A stretch of 64,000 nucleotides of DNA from Pseudalgibacter ostreae (GTDB lineage: Bacteria > Bacteroidota > Bacteroidia > Flavobacteriales > Flavobacteriaceae). Both the position numbers and the translations under genes were made by a program. Shown piece after piece: positions 36,092 to 44,787 of the stretch. Position 1 is the stretch's first letter; every line of letters begins with the position of its first letter. Under the pieces are notes generated by a model. That model was given only the letters and a program-made list of their open reading frames with translations, was not told where the DNA came from and searched no databases. Location: NCBI RefSeq assembly GCF_042427585.1, contig NZ_JBHMFC010000103.1, positions 1 through 64,000 on the forward strand. The letters run 5' to 3'.

Positions 36092-37504
36092 ATGAAAAAA
36101 ATTGTATCCTTACTATTGGTTTCTGCACTAGGTGGCATCATGGCCTTAAGTGCTTATAAGTTTTTTATAGAAGAAAATGTTTCTACAGCGCAATCCAGTA
36201 AAGAAAGTTCTGGAGCATCTTTTCTTCCCATAAACCATACGTCGAACGCGGCATTATACAAACCTTTTGACTCCCCCGATTTAACTACCGCCGCAGAAAA
36301 TAGTATCCATTCTGTGGTTCATGTTAAAAACACGTCCATCCGATCCCGACAAATGACCATTGAAGACCTCTTCTACGGAAGACGATCACAGCAACCGCAA
36401 GTAGGGACTGGTTCTGGCGTTATCGTTACACCCGATGGCTATATTATAACCAATAACCATGTTATTAACAACTCCCAAGAGCTTACCGTAACTTTAAACA
36501 ACAATAAAACCTATGATGCTAAAATTATTGGGTCGGATGCGAAAACGGATATTGCCTTATTAAAAATTGAAGCCGACAACGATTTGCCGTTTGCTACATT
36601 TGGAGACTCCGATCAAGTGAAAATTGGCGAATGGGTTCTTGCTGTTGGTAATCCGTTTAATTTAACCTCTACAGTTACAGCGGGTATTATTAGTGCTAAA
36701 TCACGCGATTTAAGTGGCACAAACTCACAATCTTTCATACAAACTGATGCCGCCGTAAACCCAGGAAACTCTGGAGGTGCTTTGGTAAACACCAATGGAG
36801 AGCTTATTGGCATTAACACAGCTATATCCTCTCAAACGGGTTCTTATATAGGCTATTCATTTGCGGTACCAAGTAATATTGCTCGAAAAGTGATTGAGGA
36901 CATTATGGAGTATGGTAATGTACAAAATGGCATTTTAGGGGTTAACGGTGGTCCTTTAAATAGTAAAACCGCAGAAATGGTTGGTGTAAATGACACTCAA
37001 GGATTTTATATAGAAGGTGTTGTGGAAGATTCTGGAGCTAAGAAAGCTGGTTTAAAAAAGGGAGATATTATAAAAGAAATTGACCAAGTTAAGATTTCAA
37101 AATTCTCAGATTTAAGTGGTTATCTAAGTACAAAACGCCCTGATGATATTGTAAAGATAACTTACTCACGAGACGGAAAATTAAATACTGTTCCAGTTAC
37201 ATTGGTTAGAAATGAAACTACCGTAATTCCTTTAGTGGGTCAAGTCAAAAATGCCAGTAAAGAAGATTTAAAAAAATTTAAAGCTGGTCATGGTGTGAAA
37301 ATTATAGAACTAAACACTAAATATGCAGAGTATTGGGAAAAAAACGGAATTAAGCCTGGAACAATCATTACCGCTATAAATGATACGAAGGTAAACTCGG
37401 TGGATGATGCTCAAAACATATTAAAGAACAGCTCGCCTAATCAACCTTTAAGAATTGAAATTATAAATGCTAACGGCGAAAAAGAACGTTATAATTTTAG
37501 ATAA
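36092..37504 (+). CDS. Do/HtrA-family periplasmic serine protease
   Basis: A 470-residue DegP/DegQ-like protease of the periplasm, for quality control of envelope proteins. An N-terminal membrane signal (residues 5-22) is followed by the trypsin-like domain with the catalytic triad visible as His123 (TNNHVI), Asp153 (KTDIALL) and Ser227 (NPGNSGGAL). Two PDZ domains fill about 270-470. The intervening loop MTIEDLFYGRR corresponds to the LA loop. It stands alone, with a double hairpin downstream. A sigma-E-type control is usual for the family but no site was identified here. Confidence 0.94.
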   Translation: MKKIVSLLLVSALGGIMALSAYKFFIEENVSTAQSSKESSGASFLPINHTSNAALYKPFDSPDLTTAAENSIHSVVHVKNTSIRSRQMTIEDLFYGRRSQQPQVGTGSGVIVTPDGYIITNNHVINNSQELTVTLNNNKTYDAKIIGSDAKTDIALLKIEADNDLPFATFGDSDQVKIGEWVLAVGNPFNLTSTVTAGIISAKSRDLSGTNSQSFIQTDAAVNPGNSGGALVNTNGELIGINTAISSQTGSYIGYSFAVPSNIARKVIEDIMEYGNVQNGILGVNGGPLNSKTAEMVGVNDTQGFYIEGVVEDSGAKKAGLKKGDIIKEIDQVKISKFSDLSGYLSTKRPDDIVKITYSRDGKLNTVPVTLVRNETTVIPLVGQVKNASKEDLKKFKAGHGVKIIELNTKYAEYWEKNGIKPGTIITAINDTKVNSVDDAQNILKNSSPNQPLRIEIINANGEKERYNFR

Positions 37505-37518
37505 AAAAAATAATCTAA

Positions 37519-37593
37519 AGATGTTTATTTAAAAACATCTAAAATATTTTTCGAACCGTATATAATTTAGCCTCACTTTTGTGAGGCTTTTTA
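37519..37593 (+). terminator. Terminator region after the HtrA gene
   Basis: Two hairpins. The first pairs AGATGTTT (37519-37526) with AAACATCT (37533-37540). The second, with arms GCCTCAC (37570-37576) and GTGAGGC (37581-37587), runs into TTTTTATT and has the form of an intrinsic terminator. Confidence 0.8.
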
Positions 37594-37688
37594 TTAAAAC
37601 AAATGCTAGTTTCTTTTAAAACAAGCACTATATAAACAATATTTTATAACTTGCGAAAATTTAGCAATCTATATTAAACTACTCATAA

Positions 37689-38315
37689 ATGAAATCTATT
37701 CCATTACTACTTTTAACAGTAGCACTTTTTACTTGCTCTTTCACATCATTCTCACAAGCTGATACAGATGAAGACAAGCTATCTTTAAACAGCGGCACTA
37801 TAGATAATCAGTTTGACTTTGTAATACAAAAGTCTAACGGCTGGAGAGATGAAAGGGGACAAACTTACAAGGTGATAAGAAGTAATTGGTTAACAGATTT
37901 AAAAGCCCACACCTTAGATAGTTTAAAAGCAGTTAAAAAAGATTTAGTAGACACTCAAATTGTTGTTAAAAGTCAAGATAAAGAAATATCTGACCTTAAG
38001 ACGAATTTATCTAACACTAAAAATGAATTAGAAAACACACATGAAGAAAAAAACAATATGGCCTTGTTTGGTTTACAAATGAGCAAGACCAATTATAATG
38101 TGCTCATGTGGTCTATTATTTTAGCACTACTTGTCTTATTACTCTTTTTTATCTATAAATTTAAAAACAGCAATGCCATTACAAGGTTGGCACAGGACAA
38201 CCTTGCTGAAGTAGAAGAAGAGTTTGACGAACACCGAAAAACAGCTTTGGAACGTGAGCAAAAAGTACGTCGCCAGCTCCAAGATGAAATCAATAAGCAA
38301 AAACTTAAAAAATAA
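37689..38315 (+). CDS. Membrane-anchored coiled-coil protein
   Basis: A 208-residue protein with a signal peptide (residues 1-24, ending SFSQA), a long heptad-rich region at about 75-120, one membrane helix near 136-155 (NVLMWSIILALLVLLLFFIY), and a charged helical tail at about 165-208. In databases homologues are often called tRNA (guanine-N1)-methyltransferase, but no SPOUT-fold motifs are visible and the name is probably a propagated error. The two helical parts sit on either side of the membrane, which suggests an envelope-spanning adaptor. Function unknown. Confidence 0.75.
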   Translation: MKSIPLLLLTVALFTCSFTSFSQADTDEDKLSLNSGTIDNQFDFVIQKSNGWRDERGQTYKVIRSNWLTDLKAHTLDSLKAVKKDLVDTQIVVKSQDKEISDLKTNLSNTKNELENTHEEKNNMALFGLQMSKTNYNVLMWSIILALLVLLLFFIYKFKNSNAITRLAQDNLAEVEEEFDEHRKTALEREQKVRRQLQDEINKQKLKK

Positions 38316-38402
38316 CTCATTTATTCCTTTTGGATTTTCAGTTTTGGACTTAAATTTTAAGGTCTAAAAAAACTTTTATAATATTTTATTTTAACGTCTT
38401 CT

Positions 38403-38433
38403 AAAACCACTTTAATTACAAAGTGGTTTTTTT
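38403..38433 (+). terminator. Intrinsic terminator
   Basis: Hairpin with arms AACCACTTT (38405-38413) and AAAGTGGTT (38420-38428) followed by T5 and more T-rich sequence. It lies 88 bases after the coiled-coil gene. Confidence 0.8.
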
Positions 38434-38819
38434 ATTTCTACCTATGTCTTGTAAAAAGCATCTTGTAAATCTACAAAGAATAGATCCTTTACAACCTCAA
38501 AACTTAAAAGTAAAGAATCCAATTACCATACTATTTGGTAGGCCATTACTACTTTATCGAATTACTTTTAAAATGTTGAGTCGGTTTTTTTTTGGGGACT
38601 CAAATAAAGCAACCATATTTTTACTTCATTAGTATTTTAAAGCCATGGCACCCCATACTTTTAAAAAGACAAAAAACAAATTTAGATTACTCTAAATGTT
38701 TTATTAGCTGAATCTAATTTAATATATTTGCCATGTAATATTATTACGGAAAACACTTTAAGGCATCACCATTTAATTTATGTCTATAAGTAAATACCAT
38801 AATTCACTAAAACACTAAA
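38434..38819. other. Intergenic stretch before sodB
   Basis: The 504-base gap between 38315 and 38820 contains the terminator above and a -7 box at 38723-38730. A 69-codon open frame at 38423-38632 starts inside the terminator arm and has no family-like feature, so it is not called. Nothing else is evident. Confidence 0.6.
38723..38730 (+). promoter_or_regulatory. -7 box TATATTTG for sodB
   Basis: Perfect TAnnTTTG on the plus strand, 89 bases before the sodB ATG, giving a long leader. No redox-linked or Fur-like site was recognised. Confidence 0.4.
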
Positions 38820-39434
38820 ATGAAAATGATTGACATTACATTGGATTTACCGGAGTTGCCTTATCCATTACACGCATTAAATCCTATTATTTCGGAAGAA
38901 ACTTTTAATTATCATTATGGCAAACATCATGCGGCCTATGTTAATAACCTAAACAAAATGGTTAAAGACACGTCTTTAGAAGCATTTAGCGTAAAAGATA
39001 TAATTAAACATGCTAAGCAAGAAAAAAACTCTGGATTATTTAATAATGCAGCACAGCACTGGAACCATAGTTTTTTCTGGAACTGCCTGTCTCCAAATGG
39101 TGGCCAAGAGCCTTCGGGGCATATAAAAAGCCTTATTAACAGAGATTTTGGTGATTTTGAAAGCTTTCAGGAAATCTTTTCAAATACAGCAACGCAATTA
39201 TTTGGAGCAGGTTGGGCATGGTTAGCACAAAATGAAAATGAAACATTAGAAATAATCCCTATGAAAGATGCCCATACGCCATTAACAGAAAACAAAAAAC
39301 CAATTCTAACCTTGGATGTTTGGGAACATGCGTATTATATAGACTACAAAAATGCTCGTCCGAAATTCGTTGAAGCATTCTGGGACATCGTTAACTGGGA
39401 TTTTGCAAATGAAAATTTAAAAAAACAGCTATGA
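38820..39434 (+). CDS. sodB: Superoxide dismutase, Fe/Mn family
   Basis: A 204-residue cytosolic superoxide dismutase. The four metal ligands are visible: His32 (NYHYGKHH), His83 (WNHSFFW), Asp166 and His170 (LDVWEHAYY). Gln79 in NNAAQHWNH is at the position usual for the iron type, so Fe is the likely metal, though cambialistic activity cannot be excluded. The stop overlaps the start of a TPR gene as ATGA. The long leader with a promoter at 38723 suggests room for control. Confidence 0.92.
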   Translation: MKMIDITLDLPELPYPLHALNPIISEETFNYHYGKHHAAYVNNLNKMVKDTSLEAFSVKDIIKHAKQEKNSGLFNNAAQHWNHSFFWNCLSPNGGQEPSGHIKSLINRDFGDFESFQEIFSNTATQLFGAGWAWLAQNENETLEIIPMKDAHTPLTENKKPILTLDVWEHAYYIDYKNARPKFVEAFWDIVNWDFANENLKKQL

Positions 39435-39898
39435 GCGACACCTGTTTAAAACGTATAGAAAATTACTGGAAAGCTAAAACGGAAGCCTCGAATATTTTAT
39501 TTAATAAAGGACGGTACGAAGAAGCGCTATTAGGATACCGAGATGCTTTATACCGCTCTGAAGTCTTAAATAACAATCGGCTTAAATGTCAAAAATTAGA
39601 AATTCCTTTTATACAACTGTACATTATATCCTGTAATAATATTGCCAATACTTATGAAGAGCTCGGTAACCTTATAGAAGCTGAAAAAATGCTGAAGCAA
39701 AGTATTTATTTTACCCTGCATCTTATGAGTTCAAAAAGCATTGTCCAAAATGATATTCACTCTGAATTGAAACGGGCAACTTTAACCTATTATGAGTTTA
39801 CTGAAAAGAATGGCCATTTAAAAATAAACAAGCAGCAACTCTTCAATAGACTAACAAAAGAACTATCTCTTTATAGCAGTATAGCGCTTAAAAACTAA
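39431..39898 (+). CDS. TPR-like helical protein coupled to sodB
   Basis: A 155-residue all-helical protein, no signal peptide. Residues 17-36 (EASNILFNKGRYEEALLGYR) and 70-100 (NIANTYEELGNLIEAEKMLKQ) form two tetratricopeptide-like hairpins. The start ATG is in the overlap ATGA with the sodB stop, so translation is coupled. TPR proteins bind partner peptides; a chaperone or scaffold for the neighbouring dismutase is possible but not shown. An intrinsic terminator ends the pair. Confidence 0.8.
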   Translation: MSDTCLKRIENYWKAKTEASNILFNKGRYEEALLGYRDALYRSEVLNNNRLKCQKLEIPFIQLYIISCNNIANTYEELGNLIEAEKMLKQSIYFTLHLMSSKSIVQNDIHSELKRATLTYYEFTEKNGHLKINKQQLFNRLTKELSLYSSIALKN

Positions 39899-39964
39899 AG
39901 TTTTAGAGCTTCTTAGAAAACTCAATAACAGCTATTTCAAAGCCTTATGCCCCTTGTATTTAAC

Positions 39965-40002
39965 AAAAAAGACCGTCTTACAATAAATAAGACGGTCTTT
40001 TT
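39965..40002. terminator. Strong bidirectional terminator
   Basis: Ten-base-pair stem, arms GACCGTCTTA (39971-39980) and TAAGACGGTC (39988-39997), preceded by A6 and followed by T5. It stops the sodB-TPR unit and can serve the minus-strand gene at 40051-40359. Confidence 0.9.
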
Positions 40003-40050
40003 AAATGGACAATTAATCTTAAAAATTAAATAATATTCGAACCTAAATTT

Positions 40051-40359
40051 TCAAACTAGCTTTATTTTGTTTTTTTGTGGGAACATTAAACTAATGTGAT
40101 CTACATTTCTTAAACGGTTTAGATAAAGTCTAATGTCACTAGTGCTTTTTACAATACTCTTCTTCTTTATGGAATCAATCGGCACATCTTCACAAACCGT
40201 TTCTTTAATCCAGGTGCTATGTATTTCTGTAGCAACGTTAGCACCTATAGCACGAACCGTTTTAATGCGTGACGGAACTTCAACTGTTATCTTCTGGTTT
40301 TCTGCACTTGCGAGAGAAAAAGAAATCAATAAAACCAATAAGATATAATATTTTGCCAT
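40051..40359 (-). CDS. Small secreted hypothetical protein
   Basis: A 102-residue protein with a clear Sec signal peptide (MAKYYILLVLLISFSLASA). The mature part of about 82 residues contains two motifs of beta type (QKITVEVPSRIKTVRAIGAN) and a single cysteine at about residue 57. I do not recognise the family. It ends near the strong terminator at 39965-40002, and codon use is like its neighbours. The gene is real by signal peptide and position, but the function is unknown. Confidence 0.65.
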   Translation of the reverse strand: MAKYYILLVLLISFSLASAENQKITVEVPSRIKTVRAIGANVATEIHSTWIKETVCEDVPIDSIKKKSIVKSTSDIRLYLNRLRNVDHISLMFPQKNKIKLV

Positions 40360-40628
40360 CGCCCTTTGTGTACCTTGATAAAACCAAATATAAAGCCGCA
40401 GGACACCTTAAACACAATATATTAGCTATAAGCCCTAGGAAACTCGATAACTAGTGAAATGACATTTTTTTATCGACAAACAGATTAACTACCTGTTTTT
40501 AATGATTAAAAACATGAGAAATACATTTCATCGTATATTTTATATTTTTAAAAGGAAAATTCTTTTTTTTGAAATCAGTATTAGAGATTTATTAACGGCT
40601 TTACTTTTAAAAATAGGACATAGAATGC

Positions 40629-40636
40629 TATATTTG
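40629..40636 (+). promoter_or_regulatory. -7 box TATATTTG for dapD
   Basis: Perfect TAnnTTTG on the plus strand, 19 bases before the dapD ATG at 40656. Confidence 0.55.
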
Positions 40637-40655
40637 CTTCAAACAAAAAACACCA

Positions 40656-41471
40656 ATGACAGAATTACAGAACATCATAGAGAAAGCTTGGGATAACCGA
40701 GATTTATTAAAAGATACGGCAACAACTTCAGCCATTAGAGAAGTTATTGAATTACTTGATAAAGGTAAAGTTCGCGTTGCCGAACCAGTTGCAAACGGAT
40801 GGCAAGTTAACGAATGGGTAAAAAAAGCAGTGGTTTTATACTTCCCCATACAAAAAATGGAAACTTTAGAGGCTGGTATTTTTGAATACCATGATAAAAT
40901 GCCTTTAAAAACCAATTATAAAGAACAAGGCGTTCGAGTTGTTCCAGGCGCTTCAGCAAGACAAGGCTCTTACTTGTCTCCTGGCACTATTTTAATGCCA
41001 AGTTATGTAAATATCGGTGCTTATGTAGATGAAGGAACCATGGTCGATACTTGGGCAACCGTTGGTAGTTGTGCACAAATTGGTAAAAACGTCCATTTGT
41101 CTGGCGGTGTTGGCATTGGAGGGGTTTTAGAACCTTTACAAGCGGCTCCTGTAATTATTGAGGATAATGTATTTATAGGCTCACGCTGTATCGTTGTAGA
41201 AGGTGTGCACGTAGAGACTGAAGCTGTTTTAGGCGCTAATGTGGTACTTACCATGAGTACAAAAATAATAGATGTTACAGGAGATACGCCTGTTGAAATG
41301 AAAGGACGTGTACCTGCACGCTCTGTGGTAATCCCAGGAAGTTACACCAAAAAATTTCCTGCTGGCGAGTATCAAGTTCCTTGTGCTTTGATTATTGGAA
41401 AACGTAAAGAAAGCACCAATAAAAAAACATCATTAAATGACGCACTACGTGAAAACGATGTCGCTGTTTAA
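40656..41471 (+). CDS. dapD: Tetrahydrodipicolinate N-succinyltransferase
   Basis: A 271-residue left-handed beta-helix transferase that succinylates tetrahydrodipicolinate in the succinylase branch of lysine/diaminopimelate synthesis. Hexapeptide repeats run through about residues 105-215 (VVPGASARQGSYLSPGTI, VNIGAYVDEGTMVDTWATVG, HLSGGVGIGGVLEP). The N-terminal helical domain (WDNRDLL) and the C-terminal RKESTNKKTSLNDALR are typical. It has its own promoter and terminator and so is monocistronic. Together with dapA and dapF it covers three steps of the pathway in this window. Confidence 0.96.
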   Translation: MTELQNIIEKAWDNRDLLKDTATTSAIREVIELLDKGKVRVAEPVANGWQVNEWVKKAVVLYFPIQKMETLEAGIFEYHDKMPLKTNYKEQGVRVVPGASARQGSYLSPGTILMPSYVNIGAYVDEGTMVDTWATVGSCAQIGKNVHLSGGVGIGGVLEPLQAAPVIIEDNVFIGSRCIVVEGVHVETEAVLGANVVLTMSTKIIDVTGDTPVEMKGRVPARSVVIPGSYTKKFPAGEYQVPCALIIGKRKESTNKKTSLNDALRENDVAV

Positions 41472-41504
41472 TTTACAGCAACAGTAAATGCAATAAAAAC
41501 TTGA

Positions 41505-41538
41505 AATCTCAGATTAACTTTAATCTGAGATTTTTTTT
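41505..41538 (+). terminator. Intrinsic terminator of dapD
   Basis: Twelve-base-pair stem, arms AATCTCAGATTA (41505-41516) and TAATCTGAGATT (41521-41532), followed by T6. Confidence 0.9.
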
Positions 41539-41666
41539 ATTAAACCATTTTTTAAATTTCTACATATTATAACTCAAAGTCCTTCAAGAATAGAAGCTCT
41601 TAAAACGATTAAAATAAGACCTAATATCTATTAGAAACTAGGCATTCTTCTAAACCTGTTTTTGTT

Positions 41667-41674
41667 TATATTTG
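41667..41674 (+). promoter_or_regulatory. -7 box TATATTTG for the envelope-glycan run
   Basis: Perfect TAnnTTTG on the plus strand, 79 bases before the ATG at 41754. It could drive the three genes up to 45543. Confidence 0.45.
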
Positions 41675-41753
41675 AATGCAAAATTAAATGAGGTATCTCT
41701 TATTTCCCAAACTTTGAACTTACACACTTTCCAGGTGTTATAATTTTTATTGT

Positions 41754-43622
41754 ATGTCAAATTATATCAAGAGTTTTGAACTCTTTTTTAAACGTATTGT
41801 TTTAGTTGTTTTAACATATCAAGTATGTCGTTTATTGTTTTTATACTTCAATCTTAAAACTTTTAACGACCTTAGTTTTAATGTATTTTTAGGAGGGTTA
41901 AGGTTTGATTTCTCTGTTATTGCTTATACCAATATTGTTTTTGCCCTATTACATTTAATCCCTGGAAATTTCAAATATGCTTCTGCATATCAAAATCTAT
42001 TAAAAGTGACTTTCTTTTCGGTTAACTTCCTGTTTATCCTTACTAATTTTGTAGACTTCAAATATTACGACTTTACAGGTAGACGGAGCTCATATAGTAT
42101 GATTACCGCAAAAGGTATGGAAAATGAAATTGGCGGATTGGTCTTTTCTTTTTTAGCCGAGTTTTGGTACTTGCCTCTTATCGCCATTATTTTAGCTGTT
42201 GTATTTTGGAAACTACTCCCCGATTTAAAACACCCCATAAGTCTTAAAAAGACGCCTTTAAAAATAGCATTAAAACAGGTAGGCTTATGCTTATTGGTTT
42301 TAAGCAGTTTAGCTGTTTTTGGCAGAGGTGGTTTTCAAAAAAAACCTTTACGTATTGTAGATGCTGCTAATTATGGTGCTATAAACCATTCCTCCCTAGT
42401 ATTAAACACCCCTTTTTGTATTTTAAAAACCATAGGAAAAAATGAATCGTTAAAAAAAATGGCATTTTATACAAAAACAGAATTAGACAGTGTCTATAGC
42501 CCTGTTTTAGAAATAGCTCCAAAACATCCCCGTAATAACAAAAATATTGTTATTCTTATTTTAGAAAGTTTTGGTAGAGAGAACTTAAATATAGGTCAAA
42601 CTCCTTTTTTAGATTCTTTAATCACCCAATCCTATTATTTTAAAAACGGTTTTGCAAATGGCAGATTATCAATAGATGCAGTACCGTCTACCCTTTCCAG
42701 TATTCCTGGCTTATTAAATCAATCTATTATTACCTCTAGTTATTCTTTAAACAACGTTTATGGTCTACCTAAAATATTAAAAGACAATGGGTATTACACT
42801 TCCTTTTTTCATGGTGCTTTTAACGGAAGCCAGAATTTTGACCAATATTGTAAGGTTGCCGGTTTCGATGACTATTTTGGAAAAAATGAATATGAAGGCC
42901 CGGAGTCCTTCGACGGTAAATGGGGCGTTTTTGATGAAGAGTTTTTACAGTTTTTCAACTCAAAACTAAGTACATTTCAACAGCCTTTTTTTACTACCCT
43001 TTTCACAATTTCATCACACAACCCCTATACCATACCTGAACGATACATCGGTAAATTTCCCAAAGGAACAACGGAAATACAAGAATCTATTGCCTATTCA
43101 GATTATGCTTTAAAACAATTTTTTAAATCTGCTCAACAAGAAGCTTGGTACAAGAATACTCTTTTTGTAATTACAGCAGACCATACCTCTGTTAACCCAT
43201 CATCGGATGTGTTTAGAACTCCTGTTGGTAAATTTCGAGTTCCTATTTTATTTTTTGATCCTTCAAATACGACTTTAAAAGGGGAAAGCCAAAAAAACTT
43301 ACAGCAATTAGATATTATGCCCTCTGTAATAGACTATTTAGGAATTCAGGCAAAAATTATAAGCTACGGCAAGTCTTACACTTCAGAAGAAGATTTTGTT
43401 GTGTATTTTTTAGATAACATCTATCATGTTATTATGGGAGATTATTATTTGGCCTTTTCTGGAACGGAGTCTTTAGCACTATATAATATAAAACAAGATC
43501 CCTTATTAAAAAAGAACCTTTTAAAAGAACTTCCTGATAAAACCAAAGCTTTAGAAACTTTTATAAAAGCCTATATACAGTCTTTTAATGAACGTATGAT
43601 TGATAATGATTTAATCTTATAG
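41754..43622 (+). CDS. LTA-synthase-like sulfatase-fold transferase
   Basis: A 622-residue membrane enzyme of the alkaline-phosphatase/sulfatase fold. About five N-terminal membrane helices (between residues 10 and 195) are followed by the extracytoplasmic catalytic domain. By eye the metal and nucleophile residues are Glu271 (ILESFGREN), Ser306 (RLSIDAVPST) and Asp476/His477 (ITADHTS). Lipoteichoic-acid synthases and phosphoethanolamine or phosphoglycerol transferases share this plan; in a Gram-negative lineage without teichoic acid the likely product is a phospho-substituted lipid or surface glycan. It heads a run with a GT9 and a GT2 gene. Confidence 0.86.
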   Translation: MSNYIKSFELFFKRIVLVVLTYQVCRLLFLYFNLKTFNDLSFNVFLGGLRFDFSVIAYTNIVFALLHLIPGNFKYASAYQNLLKVTFFSVNFLFILTNFVDFKYYDFTGRRSSYSMITAKGMENEIGGLVFSFLAEFWYLPLIAIILAVVFWKLLPDLKHPISLKKTPLKIALKQVGLCLLVLSSLAVFGRGGFQKKPLRIVDAANYGAINHSSLVLNTPFCILKTIGKNESLKKMAFYTKTELDSVYSPVLEIAPKHPRNNKNIVILILESFGRENLNIGQTPFLDSLITQSYYFKNGFANGRLSIDAVPSTLSSIPGLLNQSIITSSYSLNNVYGLPKILKDNGYYTSFFHGAFNGSQNFDQYCKVAGFDDYFGKNEYEGPESFDGKWGVFDEEFLQFFNSKLSTFQQPFFTTLFTISSHNPYTIPERYIGKFPKGTTEIQESIAYSDYALKQFFKSAQQEAWYKNTLFVITADHTSVNPSSDVFRTPVGKFRVPILFFDPSNTTLKGESQKNLQQLDIMPSVIDYLGIQAKIISYGKSYTSEEDFVVYFLDNIYHVIMGDYYLAFSGTESLALYNIKQDPLLKKNLLKELPDKTKALETFIKAYIQSFNERMIDNDLIL

Positions 43623-43660
43623 CATATACCAAATAAAAAAGAATCTTAAAATTTACCACT

Positions 43661-44728
43661 ATGAAAATTTTAGTAATTCAACAAAAAATGATTGGCGATG
43701 TGCTTACAAGCAGCATTTTATTTAAATTTTTACGAGCCAAATACCCAAATGCACTTTTAGATTATCTAATTAATGAACACACCTTACCCGTAGTCCAAAA
43801 CAATCCAAATATTGATAATTTTATTTTATTTACTAAAGAAGAAGAAAGCAGCAAACCTGCACTTCTAAAATTCTCAAGAAAGATAAGACAAACAAAATAT
43901 AATGTTGTTATTGATGTATATTCGAAACTATCCAGTAATGTGATCACCCTTTTTTCTGGTGCAAAAACTAAAATTTCTTATTACAAACCTTATACTGTAC
44001 TTATATACACCCATAATATAAGAAGAATTAACAAAGCCGACAACATGTCTAGCTTAGCGATTATAAACCGCTTACAATTATTAAAACCTCTAGATATTGA
44101 GGTAAACACAGCTGTTCCAAAAATATATTTAACTCCCGAAGAAATTTCTAAAAGCAAGCATTTTTTAATTAACAAACAAATAGACTTTACGAAACCAATT
44201 TTTATGATTAGTGTTTTAGGAAGCGGAGCAAACAAAACCTATCCTTTTCCTTATATGGCGAAAGTTATAGATCGTATTGCAAAGCAAACACAAGGTCAAA
44301 TTTTATTTAATTACATACCAAATCAAGAAGAGCAAGCCAAAGCAATCTATATTTTATGCGAGCCAAAAACACAAACGCAAATCTTATTCAATGTCTTTGG
44401 TAAAAATCTTCGTGAATTTCTCGCTATTACAAAGCATTGTGATGCCTTAATTGGAAATGAAGGTGGTGCAATTAATATGGCCAAAGCCCTAAATATTAAA
44501 ACATTTTCTATTTTTTCGCCTTGGATTGACAAGGATACTTGGGGCCTTTTTGAAGATAATAGAACACATGTTTCTGTACATCTAAAAGACTATAGTCCTG
44601 AAATTTATAATAATAAAACAGAAAAAGACATGAAAAAAGATGCGTTAGAAATTTATCGTGATTTTTATCCAGACTTATTTGATGAAAAATTAAAAGTCTT
44701 TTTGCAGCAAACCATAAGTCATAAATAA
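43661..44728 (+). CDS. GT9 heptosyltransferase-type glycosyltransferase
   Basis: A 355-residue GT-B enzyme of family 9 (WaaC/WaaF/WaaQ type). The N-terminal half begins KILVIQQKMIGDVLTSS, the phosphate-binding GDVL loop being usual for heptosyltransferases. The second half has the substrate loop ALIGNEGGAINMAKAL with SIFSPW. These enzymes add heptose or a related sugar to the inner core of lipopolysaccharide; which sugar here is unknown. It lies 38 bases downstream of the LTA-synthase-like gene and 59 before the GT2 gene. Confidence 0.88.
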   Translation: MKILVIQQKMIGDVLTSSILFKFLRAKYPNALLDYLINEHTLPVVQNNPNIDNFILFTKEEESSKPALLKFSRKIRQTKYNVVIDVYSKLSSNVITLFSGAKTKISYYKPYTVLIYTHNIRRINKADNMSSLAIINRLQLLKPLDIEVNTAVPKIYLTPEEISKSKHFLINKQIDFTKPIFMISVLGSGANKTYPFPYMAKVIDRIAKQTQGQILFNYIPNQEEQAKAIYILCEPKTQTQILFNVFGKNLREFLAITKHCDALIGNEGGAINMAKALNIKTFSIFSPWIDKDTWGLFEDNRTHVSVHLKDYSPEIYNNKTEKDMKKDALEIYRDFYPDLFDEKLKVFLQQTISHK

Positions 44729-44787
44729 TAAAGCTTAAGGTTTTTAAGCCAATTCCATTTAACCATTACCACCATATTATAAACCGA

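Noticed and set aside
38423..38632. A 69-codon open frame in the gap before sodB.
   Set aside because: It begins inside the terminator hairpin, has no -7 box or family-like feature, and its composition is not protein-like.
40502..40696. A 64-codon open frame that runs into dapD.
   Set aside because: It spans the dapD promoter box and overlaps the dapD start; no evidence of a gene.
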